The notes below the pieces were generated by a model. It was not told where the DNA came from, did not search any database, and worked only from the letters and a program-made list of their open reading frames with translations. Positions 26,597-34,511 of a stretch of 34,822 bases of DNA are shown in pieces; the first letter of the stretch is position 1, and each line of letters begins with the position of its first letter. Source of the DNA: Phocaeicola plebeius (GTDB lineage Bacteria; Bacteroidota; Bacteroidia; Bacteroidales; Bacteroidaceae); the NCBI RefSeq assembly GCF_003437535.1, contig NZ_QSQT01000033.1, positions 1-34,822 on the forward strand, written 5' to 3'. Position numbers and translations under genes: made by a program.

Positions 26597-28050
26597 GAAC
26601 GAGCCGGAATATTTACCAGCACATCCAGCAGATGACGCCAGAACTTGTCCACCGTAGGAATCAGCATGCGTTCATCCGGTGAGTGCACGCCACGCAGCGT
26701 CGGTCCGAAAGAAACCATATCCAATGACGGATATTTCTCCAGGAACAATCCACATTCCAGTCCGGCATGAATCGCTTTCACTTTCGGTTCCACTCCAAAC
26801 AAACGTTTATAGCTTTCTACAGCCACCTTCAGAATAGCAGACGACGGATTCGGTTTCCATCCCGGATAACCGTCACCGGTCACACAAGTAGCTCCACCCA
26901 GTTCAAATGCAGAACGTACCATCTGCGACATATCCTTGCGAGAAGAAAGGATAGAACTACGCTGACTGGTCACTACCACAATCTTGCCGTCACGCATCTT
27001 CACCGAAGCCAAGTTAGAAGAAGTCTCCACCAAGCCTTCCATATCCTGACTCATGGCATACACTCCGTGATGCACGGCATACAGGGAATGCAGGAAGCGT
27101 GTCATGGCTTCTTTTTCCATTACCTCCGCACAAGGAGTTTCCGACTCCAGTTCCATGGTCAGATTCGGTTCCGTCACCGCAAACTCATTCTCTACCTCAG
27201 CCAGGAATATATTCAATGCCACCCGTACATTTTCTTTATCAGCCATCGGCACGGCACAAACGGCATGGGCTTCTCTCGGAATGGCATTGTGCAAGTTACC
27301 TCCGTCAATGTGGCTCAGACGCAAATCATACTGCTTCATCAAGATTACCAGGAAACGGTCGAGCAACTTGTTGGCATTGGCACGTTTCTTATTGATGTCG
27401 TCACCAGAATGTCCGCCGGTCAATCCTTTAACTGCCACACGGAAGAAGAAATAACCTTCAGGAGCTGCTGTCATAGGGCAAGGGAATTCAGCTGTAGTAC
27501 CAGCACCTCCGGCACAGCCGATAAACAATTCACCTTCATCTTCCGAATCCAGGTTTATCAGAATATCGCCGCTCATGAAACCTTCTTTCAAGGCAAATGC
27601 GCCGGTCAGTCCCGTTTCCTCATCTACGGTGAACAAGCACTCCAGCGGTCCGTGCTGAATATCATCTGCAGCCAGCACAGCCAGTTCAGTCGCCATACCG
27701 ATACCGTTGTCAGCACCCAGTGTAGTACCTTTCGCCTTCAGCCATTCCCCGTCAATGTAAGTTTCAATCGGGTCTGTTTCAAAATTATGTACCGTCTGGT
27801 TGTTTTTCTCGCATACCATGTCCATGTGCGACTGCAACACCACTTTTTTCAGATTTTCCATACCAGCGGTAGCCGGTTTGCTAATCAAGACATTTCCAGC
27901 CTCATCCACTTTATATTCCAGCGCATAGGCTTTTGCAAAGTCCACCAGATAATTCCTGATTTTTTCTTCCTTCTTGGAAGGACGCGGCACACGGCAGATT
28001 TCTTCAAAATAATGAAAAACCGATGCCGGCTTCAAATCTTTCTTTTCCAT
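26593..28050 (-). CDS. pepD: Aminoacyl-histidine dipeptidase (peptidase D)
   Basis: PepD is a cytoplasmic M20C metallopeptidase that hydrolyses Xaa-His and other dipeptides. In the 485-residue protein, His75 and Asp77 ('LQSHMDMVCEKN'), Asp114 ('GADNGIG') and Glu144-Glu145 ('FTVDEETGLTGA') match the two-zinc site and catalytic base of the family. The C-terminal 'IHAGLECGLF' block carries a further His/Glu. Length is normal (about 485). It is the first gene of a two-gene operon with the phosphatase-fold protein. Only a weak -7-like AACTTTTG is seen upstream. Confidence 0.96.
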   Translation of the reverse strand: MEKKDLKPASVFHYFEEICRVPRPSKKEEKIRNYLVDFAKAYALEYKVDEAGNVLISKPATAGMENLKKVVLQSHMDMVCEKNNQTVHNFETDPIETYIDGEWLKAKGTTLGADNGIGMATELAVLAADDIQHGPLECLFTVDEETGLTGAFALKEGFMSGDILINLDSEDEGELFIGCAGGAGTTAEFPCPMTAAPEGYFFFRVAVKGLTGGHSGDDINKKRANANKLLDRFLVILMKQYDLRLSHIDGGNLHNAIPREAHAVCAVPMADKENVRVALNIFLAEVENEFAVTEPNLTMELESETPCAEVMEKEAMTRFLHSLYAVHHGVYAMSQDMEGLVETSSNLASVKMRDGKIVVVTSQRSSILSSRKDMSQMVRSAFELGGATCVTGDGYPGWKPNPSSAILKVAVESYKRLFGVEPKVKAIHAGLECGLFLEKYPSLDMVSFGPTLRGVHSPDERMLIPTVDKFWRHLLDVLVNIPARS

Positions 28051-28167
28051 AAAAGTATTTCAATAAACGATTAAAAATTAGATGCGAACAAAAGTTAAAT
28101 ACAGCGTTTTTCCTCACATAAAAGGCTTTTTTAAAGACAAAACCCTGAGGAATCGTGACAAAAACTA

Positions 28168-28175
28168 TATCTTTG
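28168..28175 (+). promoter_or_regulatory. -7 box of the small-membrane-protein/OmpH operon
   Basis: The plus strand reads TATCTTTG, a full TAnnTTTG match, 20 bp before the start of the small membrane protein. No TTG stands at the -33 position. Confidence 0.65.
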
Positions 28176-28194
28176 CACCACAAAATTAATAGAA

Positions 28195-28422
28195 ATGCTC
28201 AAGACTCTCCTGATAACTTTGTTAATAGTTGCTATCTGCATAGCGCTATTATCGGTGAAAATACTTTTCAAGAAGAATGGACGCTTCCCTAACACACACG
28301 TCAGCGGAAGCAAGGCCATGCGGAAAAGAGGTATCGGATGCGTGCAATCGCAAGACCGTGAAGCCCAACGCATCAATCCTCACGCCATTCCGGAAAGACA
28401 GTCGGCAGCAACAGAACAATGA
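28195..28422 (+). CDS. Small single-pass membrane protein, unknown function
   Basis: This 75-residue protein has one N-terminal transmembrane helix (about residues 3-22) and a basic, polar C-terminal part containing 'FPNTHVSGSKAMRKRGIGC'. It is placed directly after a good -7 box and 37 bp before the OmpH-like gene, which supports it being real despite its size. The function is not recognised. A single Cys in the polar part may be relevant. Confidence 0.7.
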   Translation: MLKTLLITLLIVAICIALLSVKILFKKNGRFPNTHVSGSKAMRKRGIGCVQSQDREAQRINPHAIPERQSAATEQ

Positions 28423-28459
28423 AGCTAATAATTAACTAAAAAACGATATCAATATCATT

Positions 28460-29056
28460 ATGAAAAAAATGAATGTTTTGAAAGGACTCCTGGCTCTTGC
28501 CGTAGTATTCCTGTTTGCACAATGCACAGACAACAAGGGAACTTCTACTGAAGCTTCTGCTCCGGCAGTAGCAGGTACAAATATGAAGATTGCCTACGTA
28601 GAAGTTGATTCGCTGCTCACTAAATATCGCTACTGGAATGACCTGAACGAACTGATGATTCAGAAGGAAGAAAACATCCGTACGACATTGAATGAAAAAG
28701 CAAAAGAACTGGACGGCGAAATGAGAGAATTCCAGCGTAAACTGGAAAACAACGGTTTTGCCAGCCGCGAACGTGCAGAACAGGAAAACGCACGTCTGTT
28801 GCAGAAACAGCGTGACTTGCAGCAATTGCAGGAAAAGCTTTATGCTGACCTCCAGGCTGAAAACCAGAAGAACAGCCTGCAGCTTCGTGATTCTATCAAC
28901 TCATTCTTAAAAGTATACAACCAGAAAAAAGGCTACAGCCTGATTATCAGCAACACTCAGTTGGACAACCTGTTGTTTGCAGACAAGTCACTGGATATCA
29001 CACAGGAAATCGTTGACGGCTTGAACGCACGTTACACTCCTAGCACAAAGAAATAA
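28460..29056 (+). CDS. OmpH/Skp-family lipoprotein
   Basis: This 198-residue protein resembles Skp/OmpH periplasmic chaperones, which hold unfolded outer-membrane proteins. It starts with a signal peptide and a lipobox with Cys22 (LFAQC), unlike soluble Skp, so it is probably membrane-anchored. Residues about 45-150 form a long charged coiled coil ('EKAKELDGEMREFQRKLENN', 'RLLQKQRDLQQLQEKLYADL'), followed by the core strands ('GYSLIISNTQLDNLLFAD') and the end of the helical part. It follows the small membrane protein gene and is closed by a strong terminator. Confidence 0.92.
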   Translation: MKKMNVLKGLLALAVVFLFAQCTDNKGTSTEASAPAVAGTNMKIAYVEVDSLLTKYRYWNDLNELMIQKEENIRTTLNEKAKELDGEMREFQRKLENNGFASRERAEQENARLLQKQRDLQQLQEKLYADLQAENQKNSLQLRDSINSFLKVYNQKKGYSLIISNTQLDNLLFADKSLDITQEIVDGLNARYTPSTKK

Positions 29057-29080
29057 ATACTCATTTGATTTTATCATACT

Positions 29081-29112
29081 AAAAAGTCCGGCCATTGCGA
29101 CCGGACTTTTTT
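29081..29112. terminator. Bidirectional terminator after the OmpH-like gene
   Basis: AAAAAGTCCGG (29081-29091) and CCGGACTTTTTT (29101-29112) form a perfect stem around a 9-nt loop, with T runs on both strands. It serves the plus-strand OmpH gene and the convergent glycosidase gene. Confidence 0.92.
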
Positions 29113-29132
29113 ATTTCCTGCAGATACATCTT

Positions 29133-30911
29133 TTACATCTCATTGAGCAAGGCATTCAGCTCACTCACCATCAGGGCAGGCGACTTCTTATTCGTCTTCA
29201 TCCAACCTTCCGGTGTAAATTCCGACAGTTTGACATTCAGCTTCTTCAATTTTCCGTTTGCTCCCTTGGCTGCCAGTTCTTCCCGAAGGATATGGATTTT
29301 CTCACAATCCTGCAAACCTTCCACCAGACGTTCGAAACGGATACTGCTACGCGGACCAGGATAGATGCTGTACGTGTCACCAGCTGCCCACGTACGGAAA
29401 CGTGAATCGCGCAGCGGATCCATCGGCCAGCTGTTTACTGCCCAGCGAAGATAACCGTCATATCCTCCAGCCACCGCATGAAGCACCGTCCAGACTGCTT
29501 CAGCAGGTTCAGAGAAAGTAAATGTATTAGGGAAAGCCTCCGTACAGCAAGTATACACCGTACTGATTTGTCCTTTCCGTTCACGTTCTGCCTTTACCTC
29601 TTCCGGAAACTGATTGCCATAAGGGATACTCAAATAATACAAATCTCCCTGAATCTCCTCATGATAATTACCGGCCAATGTAATCTTGAATTCCGGATCG
29701 GCCGCCTTAATCACCTTAATAGCTTCACGCATAGCCTCCATAGGACGTTCGTCCATAGAAATGGCCGTCTTTTCAAACCACCCCTTCTCACGCAAGTGAC
29801 GGGAAAAATCTTTCAGGAACGTACCCCAGTATTCAGCATAGGCTTCCTCACCCGGAGCAGCCTTGATAAACTGTACGCGGTTGGTAGCCTGATCAAAATA
29901 ATCAAAGCTCAACGCCCATGGAATCATCGTGTAGCAGCTAATCAAATCCTTGATACCCACTTCGTTCATCATGAACTCCACCCACTTGTCGAACACCGTA
30001 TAATCATACACCCACGTACCGTCCAGCTTCTTCATCCGGAAAATCATGCTATCGTAATGGTCTTCCGTCTGTCCGGCCCAAGGCTTGTGCATGATGCTGG
30101 CGGTAATAGCCCGCTGCCCCACATTTGCCAACATCTTCATGATAGGACGCATGGCATCAAAGTGCTCCTTGCTCCACAACGGCACCTGATAGTAACGCGC
30201 CACGGCATACGGATTCTGCCACAAGTCCAAATGAAACGCCCATTTCTGCGGTTCCGGCAACGTACGGTTCACTACCTCGATTTCAAACGGCAGTTTCATG
30301 GCCTCAAAATTCTTTCCAGACACCGTCAGCGTACCTTTATACTTTCCGGGGCGTGCATCAGCAGGTACCCATACATTCAGCCACACCGGCTGCGTACTGC
30401 GCGCCTGAACTTCACGTACCCGCACAATATCAAGCACATCGGCCACCATGGAAGAATCCCACTCTGCCTTATTCTCACGAGGGCCACAACCCCCACTTCC
30501 ATCCTTGTTCAATTCATCCGTCATTACATAACGTACAAAATACGTATTCACGGCCGAGGCGGGAATTACCGAAGAACCGTTCTTCAATTCACTGACAGCA
30601 ATTTCCGCTCCTTCCAGTTCTTTCTGCGTCCAAAGCACAGCCTGTGCATTCACACGCTCTCCTTTCCAAGCCTTCAGCCGGAGCGTACCAGTAGCTTTCA
30701 CGTCGGGCACATTCAGTTTCTTGTAACGCACATCCGTCGTTCCCCAACAAAACCGAACCGGAGCAGTCATCTTACTCCACACTTCATCCCCGTCGTGCGG
30801 CTTCGTGTCGGTCAGTTCTACATAATCTCCCAGTGGAAACTTTTCTGCCTGCTGAGAAAAACAGGCCGGCCCGCATGCAAGCAGCGCCGATAAAAACAAC
30901 ATTTTTTTCAT
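29133..30911 (-). CDS. DUF4091/GH123-type glycoside hydrolase, secreted
   Basis: This 592-residue protein has a signal peptide (residues 1-20), an N-terminal beta-sandwich domain (about 30-215), and a TIM-barrel domain of the DUF4091/GH123 kind. Asp387-Glu388 in 'ISMDERPMEA' is the expected catalytic Asp-Glu pair of GH123 enzymes, which release N-acetyl-beta-galactosamine with help from the substrate acetamido group. Other conserved pieces are 'WAFHLDLWQNPYAVARYY' and 'GYDGYLRWAVNSWP'. The C-terminal helical region ends 'SELNALLNEM'. A glycolipid or host-glycan target fits the family, but the specificity is not proven. It is transcribed alone. Confidence 0.88.
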   Translation of the reverse strand: MKKMLFLSALLACGPACFSQQAEKFPLGDYVELTDTKPHDGDEVWSKMTAPVRFCWGTTDVRYKKLNVPDVKATGTLRLKAWKGERVNAQAVLWTQKELEGAEIAVSELKNGSSVIPASAVNTYFVRYVMTDELNKDGSGGCGPRENKAEWDSSMVADVLDIVRVREVQARSTQPVWLNVWVPADARPGKYKGTLTVSGKNFEAMKLPFEIEVVNRTLPEPQKWAFHLDLWQNPYAVARYYQVPLWSKEHFDAMRPIMKMLANVGQRAITASIMHKPWAGQTEDHYDSMIFRMKKLDGTWVYDYTVFDKWVEFMMNEVGIKDLISCYTMIPWALSFDYFDQATNRVQFIKAAPGEEAYAEYWGTFLKDFSRHLREKGWFEKTAISMDERPMEAMREAIKVIKAADPEFKITLAGNYHEEIQGDLYYLSIPYGNQFPEEVKAERERKGQISTVYTCCTEAFPNTFTFSEPAEAVWTVLHAVAGGYDGYLRWAVNSWPMDPLRDSRFRTWAAGDTYSIYPGPRSSIRFERLVEGLQDCEKIHILREELAAKGANGKLKKLNVKLSEFTPEGWMKTNKKSPALMVSELNALLNEM

Positions 30912-30969
30912 GGTTTATTATTTAGGTTTAGTGCTAACTTGAAAATCTTTCTGCAAATTTCTGATAATT

Positions 30970-30977
30970 CAAATCTA
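30970..30977 (-). promoter_or_regulatory. Candidate -7 box of the GH123 gene
   Basis: The minus strand reads TAGATTTG, fitting TAnnTTTG, about 59 bp before the start codon. No -33 TTG is at the right distance. Confidence 0.45.
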
Positions 30978-31026
30978 CAAAATTACTCCATTTTTTATAT
31001 CATCCAATCATACTTTCTTGTTACCC

Positions 31027-32136
31027 CTACATTTCATCTATGCAATGTAACTTTGCTAAAGAATAATTTGTACTTCTACCTCCCTCATTATTCTTTACCA
31101 ACACACCTTTGGCAATCAAATCGTTTATATCATTCAAAGCCGTATCCGACGAACATTTAGCAATTTTAGCCCATTTACCAGAAGTAAGTTTACCCAAGAA
31201 ACCATCAAACAGCATATTAATCAGTTTACGTTGCCGCACATTAAACTCTATATCCCTAAAATACTCCCAAAACTTGGCTTTTTCCAGCACAGCAGCCAAT
31301 GTATCTCGTGTTGAATCCAATGCTTTTTCAAGACACTTCAGGAACCAAAGAAGCCATTCCGTAATGTCTCCATCTCCTTTCTGAGTTCTTTCCAATATTT
31401 CATAATACTCTTTTTGCATTAACTTAATTTCAGCCGACATGCTATAAAACCGTTTGCCTGTATTTTCTGAACGTGCCAGCATCATATCAGTCAAGGCCCT
31501 GGTAATTCGTCCATTACCATCATCAAAAGGATGTATAGATACAAACCATAAATGAACAATTGCTGCCTTAATTACTTCGTCTATATCTTCTTCAGTATTA
31601 ACCCACTGAATAAAACGTTTCATTTCTTCGGGTACTTTTTCTGGCGAGGGAGCCTGATAATGAACCTTTTCACGCCCCATTGCTCCCGAAACGACCTGCA
31701 TTTCACCTGTGCGATACTTCCCAACTTCAATCCTGTACAATCCACTTATTCCAGACGGAAACAATACATTATGCCATCCAAAAAGACGGTCGTCAGATAA
31801 AGGCTTTTTATAATTTTGCGTAGCATCCAATAACATCTCCACTATTCCTTCCACATATCGGGAAGCTGGAACAAGACCAGCCGTTTCAATACCTAAACGA
31901 CGAGCAATAGAAGAACGCACTTCCTGCAAATTCAACATTTCACCCTCAATTTCCGAAGAACGAACCAGTTCGACAGACATGGTAGAAAGCATAGCCTCAT
32001 CCTGAAATTCAAATCCAAGAGTAGAAAGACTACCTAACACCATACCTTGTTTCACCCTGATTCGCCCTAAAAGCTTAAGTACTTTACTACTATCGTAGGT
32101 AAACTGCCACCAGTTTTCTCTTTCATGTAAATACAT
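31027..32136 (-). CDS. Fic-domain protein with inhibitory helix and C-terminal winged helix
   Basis: This 369-residue Fic protein is predicted to transfer AMP (or a similar group) from ATP to a protein. The N-terminal part carries the class II inhibitory motif Ser60-xxx-Glu64-Gly65 ('SSEIEGE'), which blocks ATP until relieved. The catalytic loop 'HPFDDGNGRITR' has His202 and Arg210. Residues about 295-369 form a winged helix-turn-helix ('AKCSSDTALNDINDLIAKGV'), suggesting that it binds DNA. The frame is open upstream to 32265, but the ATG at 32136 is preferred because the residues above it are translated operator repeats. The gene lies downstream of the LuxR-type gene, with the operator array between them. 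Confidence 0.92.
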   Translation of the reverse strand: MYLHERENWWQFTYDSSKVLKLLGRIRVKQGMVLGSLSTLGFEFQDEAMLSTMSVELVRSSEIEGEMLNLQEVRSSIARRLGIETAGLVPASRYVEGIVEMLLDATQNYKKPLSDDRLFGWHNVLFPSGISGLYRIEVGKYRTGEMQVVSGAMGREKVHYQAPSPEKVPEEMKRFIQWVNTEEDIDEVIKAAIVHLWFVSIHPFDDGNGRITRALTDMMLARSENTGKRFYSMSAEIKLMQKEYYEILERTQKGDGDITEWLLWFLKCLEKALDSTRDTLAAVLEKAKFWEYFRDIEFNVRQRKLINMLFDGFLGKLTSGKWAKIAKCSSDTALNDINDLIAKGVLVKNNEGGRSTNYSLAKLHCIDEM

Positions 32137-32153
32137 ATAGTAACTTTTAGCAA

Positions 32154-32161
32154 TAAAGATA
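32154..32161 (-). promoter_or_regulatory. Candidate -7 box of the fic promoter
   Basis: The minus strand reads TATCTTTA, one base from TAnnTTTG, 18 bp before the fic start. The -33 position would fall inside the operator repeats at 32165-32230. Confidence 0.45.
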
Positions 32162-32164
32162 ATG

Positions 32165-32233
32165 ATTTTTCGGTGAATAAGATATCTATTCACCGAAAAA
32201 AATCGGAGAATAAAACATCTATTCACCGAAAAA
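32165..32233. promoter_or_regulatory. 33-bp duplicated inverted-repeat operator upstream of fic
   Basis: Two 33-bp units follow each other (32165-32197 and 32198-32230), and each is an inverted repeat. The first pairs TTTTTCGGTGAATA (32166-32179) with TATTCACCGAAAAA (32187-32200) across 7 bp. The second pairs the imperfect ATCGGAGAATA (32202-32212) with an identical TATTCACCGAAAAA (32220-32233). The spacing of three helical turns puts all sites on one face of DNA. The position over the -33 region suggests repression, perhaps by the winged helix of the Fic protein itself. Confidence 0.82.
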
Positions 32234-32266
32234 ACAGTACATTTCCTGATAAAAATCACAAACACT

Positions 32267-33031
32267 CTACAAAATACCCAACTCCTTCGCTACCCTACAT
32301 GCTTCAATGGAGCTTTTCACCTGAAACTTGCTCAAAATCTCCTGACGGTGCCGGCTGACCGTGTGCACACTGATAGAAAGCTGGCTGGCAATCTCCTTGC
32401 TCATCAAACCCTTATCTATCAACCGGAGAATTTGTTTCTCTCTGTCCGACAAGATTTGTGCATCCTCCTGACCGCCTAATTCCATCATTTCTCCGGTAAC
32501 CGAATGAACGACCCTGCTCTTGCCGGAAAAGCCGAATAACCATGGAGTATACACGCATAATGCCAGCCACAAACTATTCCCTATAGGAGAAGGAACATAA
32601 AATAACCGGTGCAGCACAAACTGATAGTTTCCCTGCGCATCCTTTATACGCAACTTATTGGCCAGATAAAAATCAGTCCGCTTTGTCTTGGGCTGACGTC
32701 GCACAAAGTGAAAGAAACGAAGCTCCTGCAAATACTTGTCGCGCAAATCATCGGGATGAATCTGCTTCAAAATCTTTTCCTCCCAAATAGAATCTATTTT
32801 CTCTTCCGTACCATTCTCACGATTCCAACCAAACACCTGAGAAAAGCGCCCATAGTACACGTAACTCACATTCGTATGCATATCACTCAGCACAGATACC
32901 GCATTTTCCATCTCCGCATACCCCATGGCAATTTGCTTGTATTTTTCCAGTTCTGCCACAGGCTGTTGCCCTACCTTGTAAAGCGATTTCTGTTTTGAAA
33001 ACTCATTGTTCAGTTCATCGACTATATTCAT
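32267..33031 (-). CDS. LuxR-type regulator with PAS-like N-terminal domain
   Basis: This 254-residue regulator has an N-terminal region (about 50-160) with PAS-like features ('YVYYGRFSQVFGWN', 'ILKQIHPDDLRDKYLQELRF') and a C-terminal LuxR/NarL-type helix-turn-helix (about 193-250, 'LSDREKQILRLIDKGLMSKE' then 'VHTVSRHRQEIL'). No receiver-domain Asp pocket is seen, so it is not a classical response regulator. The start at 33031 is preferred; an in-frame Met 24 bp upstream is possible. It is divergent from the DUF1349 gene and shares a compact promoter region with it, so that gene is a likely target. The signal is unknown. Confidence 0.88.
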   Translation of the reverse strand: MNIVDELNNEFSKQKSLYKVGQQPVAELEKYKQIAMGYAEMENAVSVLSDMHTNVSYVYYGRFSQVFGWNRENGTEEKIDSIWEEKILKQIHPDDLRDKYLQELRFFHFVRRQPKTKRTDFYLANKLRIKDAQGNYQFVLHRLFYVPSPIGNSLWLALCVYTPWLFGFSGKSRVVHSVTGEMMELGGQEDAQILSDREKQILRLIDKGLMSKEIASQLSISVHTVSRHRQEILSKFQVKSSIEACRVAKELGIL

Positions 33032-33054
33032 ACAAAAATGGTTATTAATAATCA

Positions 33055-33085
33055 TTGCAGATTCTTTTCCGGCATCTTACATTTG
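33055..33085 (+). promoter_or_regulatory. Promoter of the DUF1349 gene
   Basis: TTG at 33055-33057 is followed after 20 bp by TACATTTG at 33078-33085, a full Bacteroides -33/-7 match. Transcription would start near 33092, about 60 bp before the start codon. Confidence 0.7.
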
Positions 33086-33118
33086 CAAAGATAATTTCCC
33101 TACGGATTTTATCAGCAA
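33086..33118 (-). promoter_or_regulatory. Promoter of the LuxR-type regulator gene
   Basis: On the minus strand TTG at 33118-33116 is followed after 22 bp by TATCTTTG at 33093-33086. Its -7 box directly abuts the -7 box of the opposite promoter at 33078-33085. Confidence 0.65.
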
Positions 33119-33152
33119 ATATATCAAAGGAATCGTAATTAAATTATCAGAT

Positions 33153-33806
33153 ATGAAAAAACGACTTATAACAGGTATGGCCCTCTGGGCATCCCTGCAA
33201 TGCGGAATGGCCCAGTCACTGGAAAAAATGCAATGGTTCAACGAACCCGAACAATGGAAAATAGAAAACCAGGCACTGACCATGTACGTCACCCCGCAGA
33301 GTGACTACTGGCACATTTCACACTATGGTTTTACCGTAGATGATGCTCCGTTCTATTACGCAACTTACGGAGGCGAATTTGAGGTCAAAGTAAAAGTGAC
33401 CGGAGACTATAAAACCCGTTTCGACCAGGCCGGCCTGATGCTGCGCATTGACCACGAAAACTACATCAAGACAGGTATTGAGTTTGTAGACGGAAAATTC
33501 AACCTGAGCACCGTAGTCACCCACAAAACCTCTGACTGGAGCGTCATCGCACTGGACAAGCCGGTTCCTTACGTATGGATTAAAGCGGTAAGACGACTGG
33601 ATGCCGTGGAAATATTCTATTCGTTCGACGACAAGGAATACGTCATGATGCGGAATGCCTGGCTTCAGGACAACACTCCCGTACACGTAGGTCTCATGGC
33701 AGCCAGCCCCGACGGAAATGGGTTCAATGCCACCTTCGAACACTTCAAAGTGAAACACCTTCCTGACCTTCGCCGACAGGAATGGCTGAAAAAGAATGCG
33801 GAATAA
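33153..33806 (+). CDS. DUF1349-family secreted protein
   Basis: This 217-residue protein has a Sec signal peptide (residues 1-20, 'CGMAQS') and a DUF1349 domain, a concanavalin-like beta-sandwich also found in fungal and bacterial carbohydrate-related proteins. Characteristic blocks are 'RFDQAGLMLRIDHENYIKTG' and 'VHVGLMAASPDGNGFNATFE'. The enzymatic role is not known; a glycan-binding or sugar-modifying role is inferred. The start at 33153 is chosen over the longer open frame because it begins the signal peptide and follows the promoter. The divergent LuxR-type gene may control it. A hairpin lies just downstream. Confidence 0.88.
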   Translation: MKKRLITGMALWASLQCGMAQSLEKMQWFNEPEQWKIENQALTMYVTPQSDYWHISHYGFTVDDAPFYYATYGGEFEVKVKVTGDYKTRFDQAGLMLRIDHENYIKTGIEFVDGKFNLSTVVTHKTSDWSVIALDKPVPYVWIKAVRRLDAVEIFYSFDDKEYVMMRNAWLQDNTPVHVGLMAASPDGNGFNATFEHFKVKHLPDLRRQEWLKKNAE

Positions 33807-33827
33807 AAGAGTTTATGAGCTTAATTC

Positions 33828-33863
33828 CCCAGGCATTTCACTTAACATTCAGAAATGCCTGGG
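33828..33863. terminator. Hairpin after the DUF1349 gene
   Basis: CCCAGGCATTTC (33828-33839) and GAAATGCCTGGG (33852-33863) form a perfect 12-bp stem with a 12-nt loop. No long T run follows on the plus strand, so it may be a weak or factor-assisted terminator. Confidence 0.6.
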
Positions 33864-33912
33864 TATCCATTGGCAAACTTTCTTATATAATATGTCAGAA
33901 CACATATTTTTT

Positions 33913-33920
33913 TACCTTTG
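33913..33920 (+). promoter_or_regulatory. -7 box of the decayed fic gene
   Basis: The plus strand reads TACCTTTG, a TAnnTTTG match, 15 bp before the ATG at 33936. The promoter appears intact although the gene behind it is broken. Confidence 0.6.
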
Positions 33921-33935
33921 TAAAAACAAACCACT

Positions 33936-34336
33936 ATGTTCGAAGACCAGATAAGAAAGTACGACAACCTCGTTTCTCAATACAAAAAGATTGTATCAGA
34001 CAAATTCTATTTCACGGTTTTTATGAATATCTCCATCCTTTCCGAGACGGGAACGGCCGACTTGGAAGAATGTTTACCAACTTCATTTTGCTGAAAAAAG
34101 ATCAACCGATACTTATCATTCCTCGTGAAAAAAGAGAAGAGTATATCAGTGCGTTAAGATTCATCCGAAAAGAACGCACAGATGAATATCTGATAGACTT
34201 TTTCTTTAACACAGCCATTGAAAGAATGCAATCTGAAATTGAAGAAAAAAACAATATGACAAACAATTTCATTCATGGAATAAATTTTATTCAGAATGAA
34301 AAATCCACCTCACAAGACAACGAGATTGAAGCTTAA
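33936..34336 (+). pseudogene. Decayed Fic-family gene with central deletion and frameshift
   Basis: The start at 33936 encodes a Fic-like N-terminus ('MFEDQIRKYDNLVSQYKKIV') for about 22 residues. The Fic core then appears in another frame ('FHGFYEYLHPFRDGNGRLGR', from 34010) and runs to 34336. The catalytic His, Asn and Arg of the HPFRDGNGR loop are intact, and 'FILLKKDQPILIIPREKREE' follows. The inhibitory region and about 100 or more residues before the loop are missing, and the original frame ends at 34094. This looks like an internal deletion not divisible by three. A frame open from 33782 joins the core to the 3' end of the DUF1349 gene but has no ribosome-binding site of its own. Confidence 0.8.
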
Positions 34337-34511
34337 AATCATAACACAAGCACACAGAAAAAATTTCGAATCTGACAGGTGATAAACAAAAATAGTAATA
34401 TCTTCAAGACAATATCAATATACCTTTTTTTGCTGTATTGTTGTGACTATCTATTTTTCTATCCATGTATTCAGAATAGCTGTTTATAGTATTTCTGGTT
34501 TCAGATGTTGT
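34337..34511. other. AT-rich intergenic stretch
   Basis: No gene, clear promoter or strong hairpin was recognised between the Fic remnant and the edge gene. Short T runs occur near 34423-34430 only. Confidence 0.5.

Noticed and set aside
26767..28074. Long plus-strand frame (435 codons) opposite pepD
   Set aside because: Its translation is rich in His, Arg, Cys and Phe with no protein-like blocks, while the minus strand encodes a clear PepD.
29478..30893. Long plus-strand frame (471 codons) opposite the GH123 gene
   Set aside because: It is an antisense shadow of low complexity; the minus-strand protein has a signal peptide and family motifs.
32137..32265. Longer N-terminus of the Fic protein
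   Set aside because: The extra residues are translated from the promoter and operator repeats and have no match to Fic N-termini.
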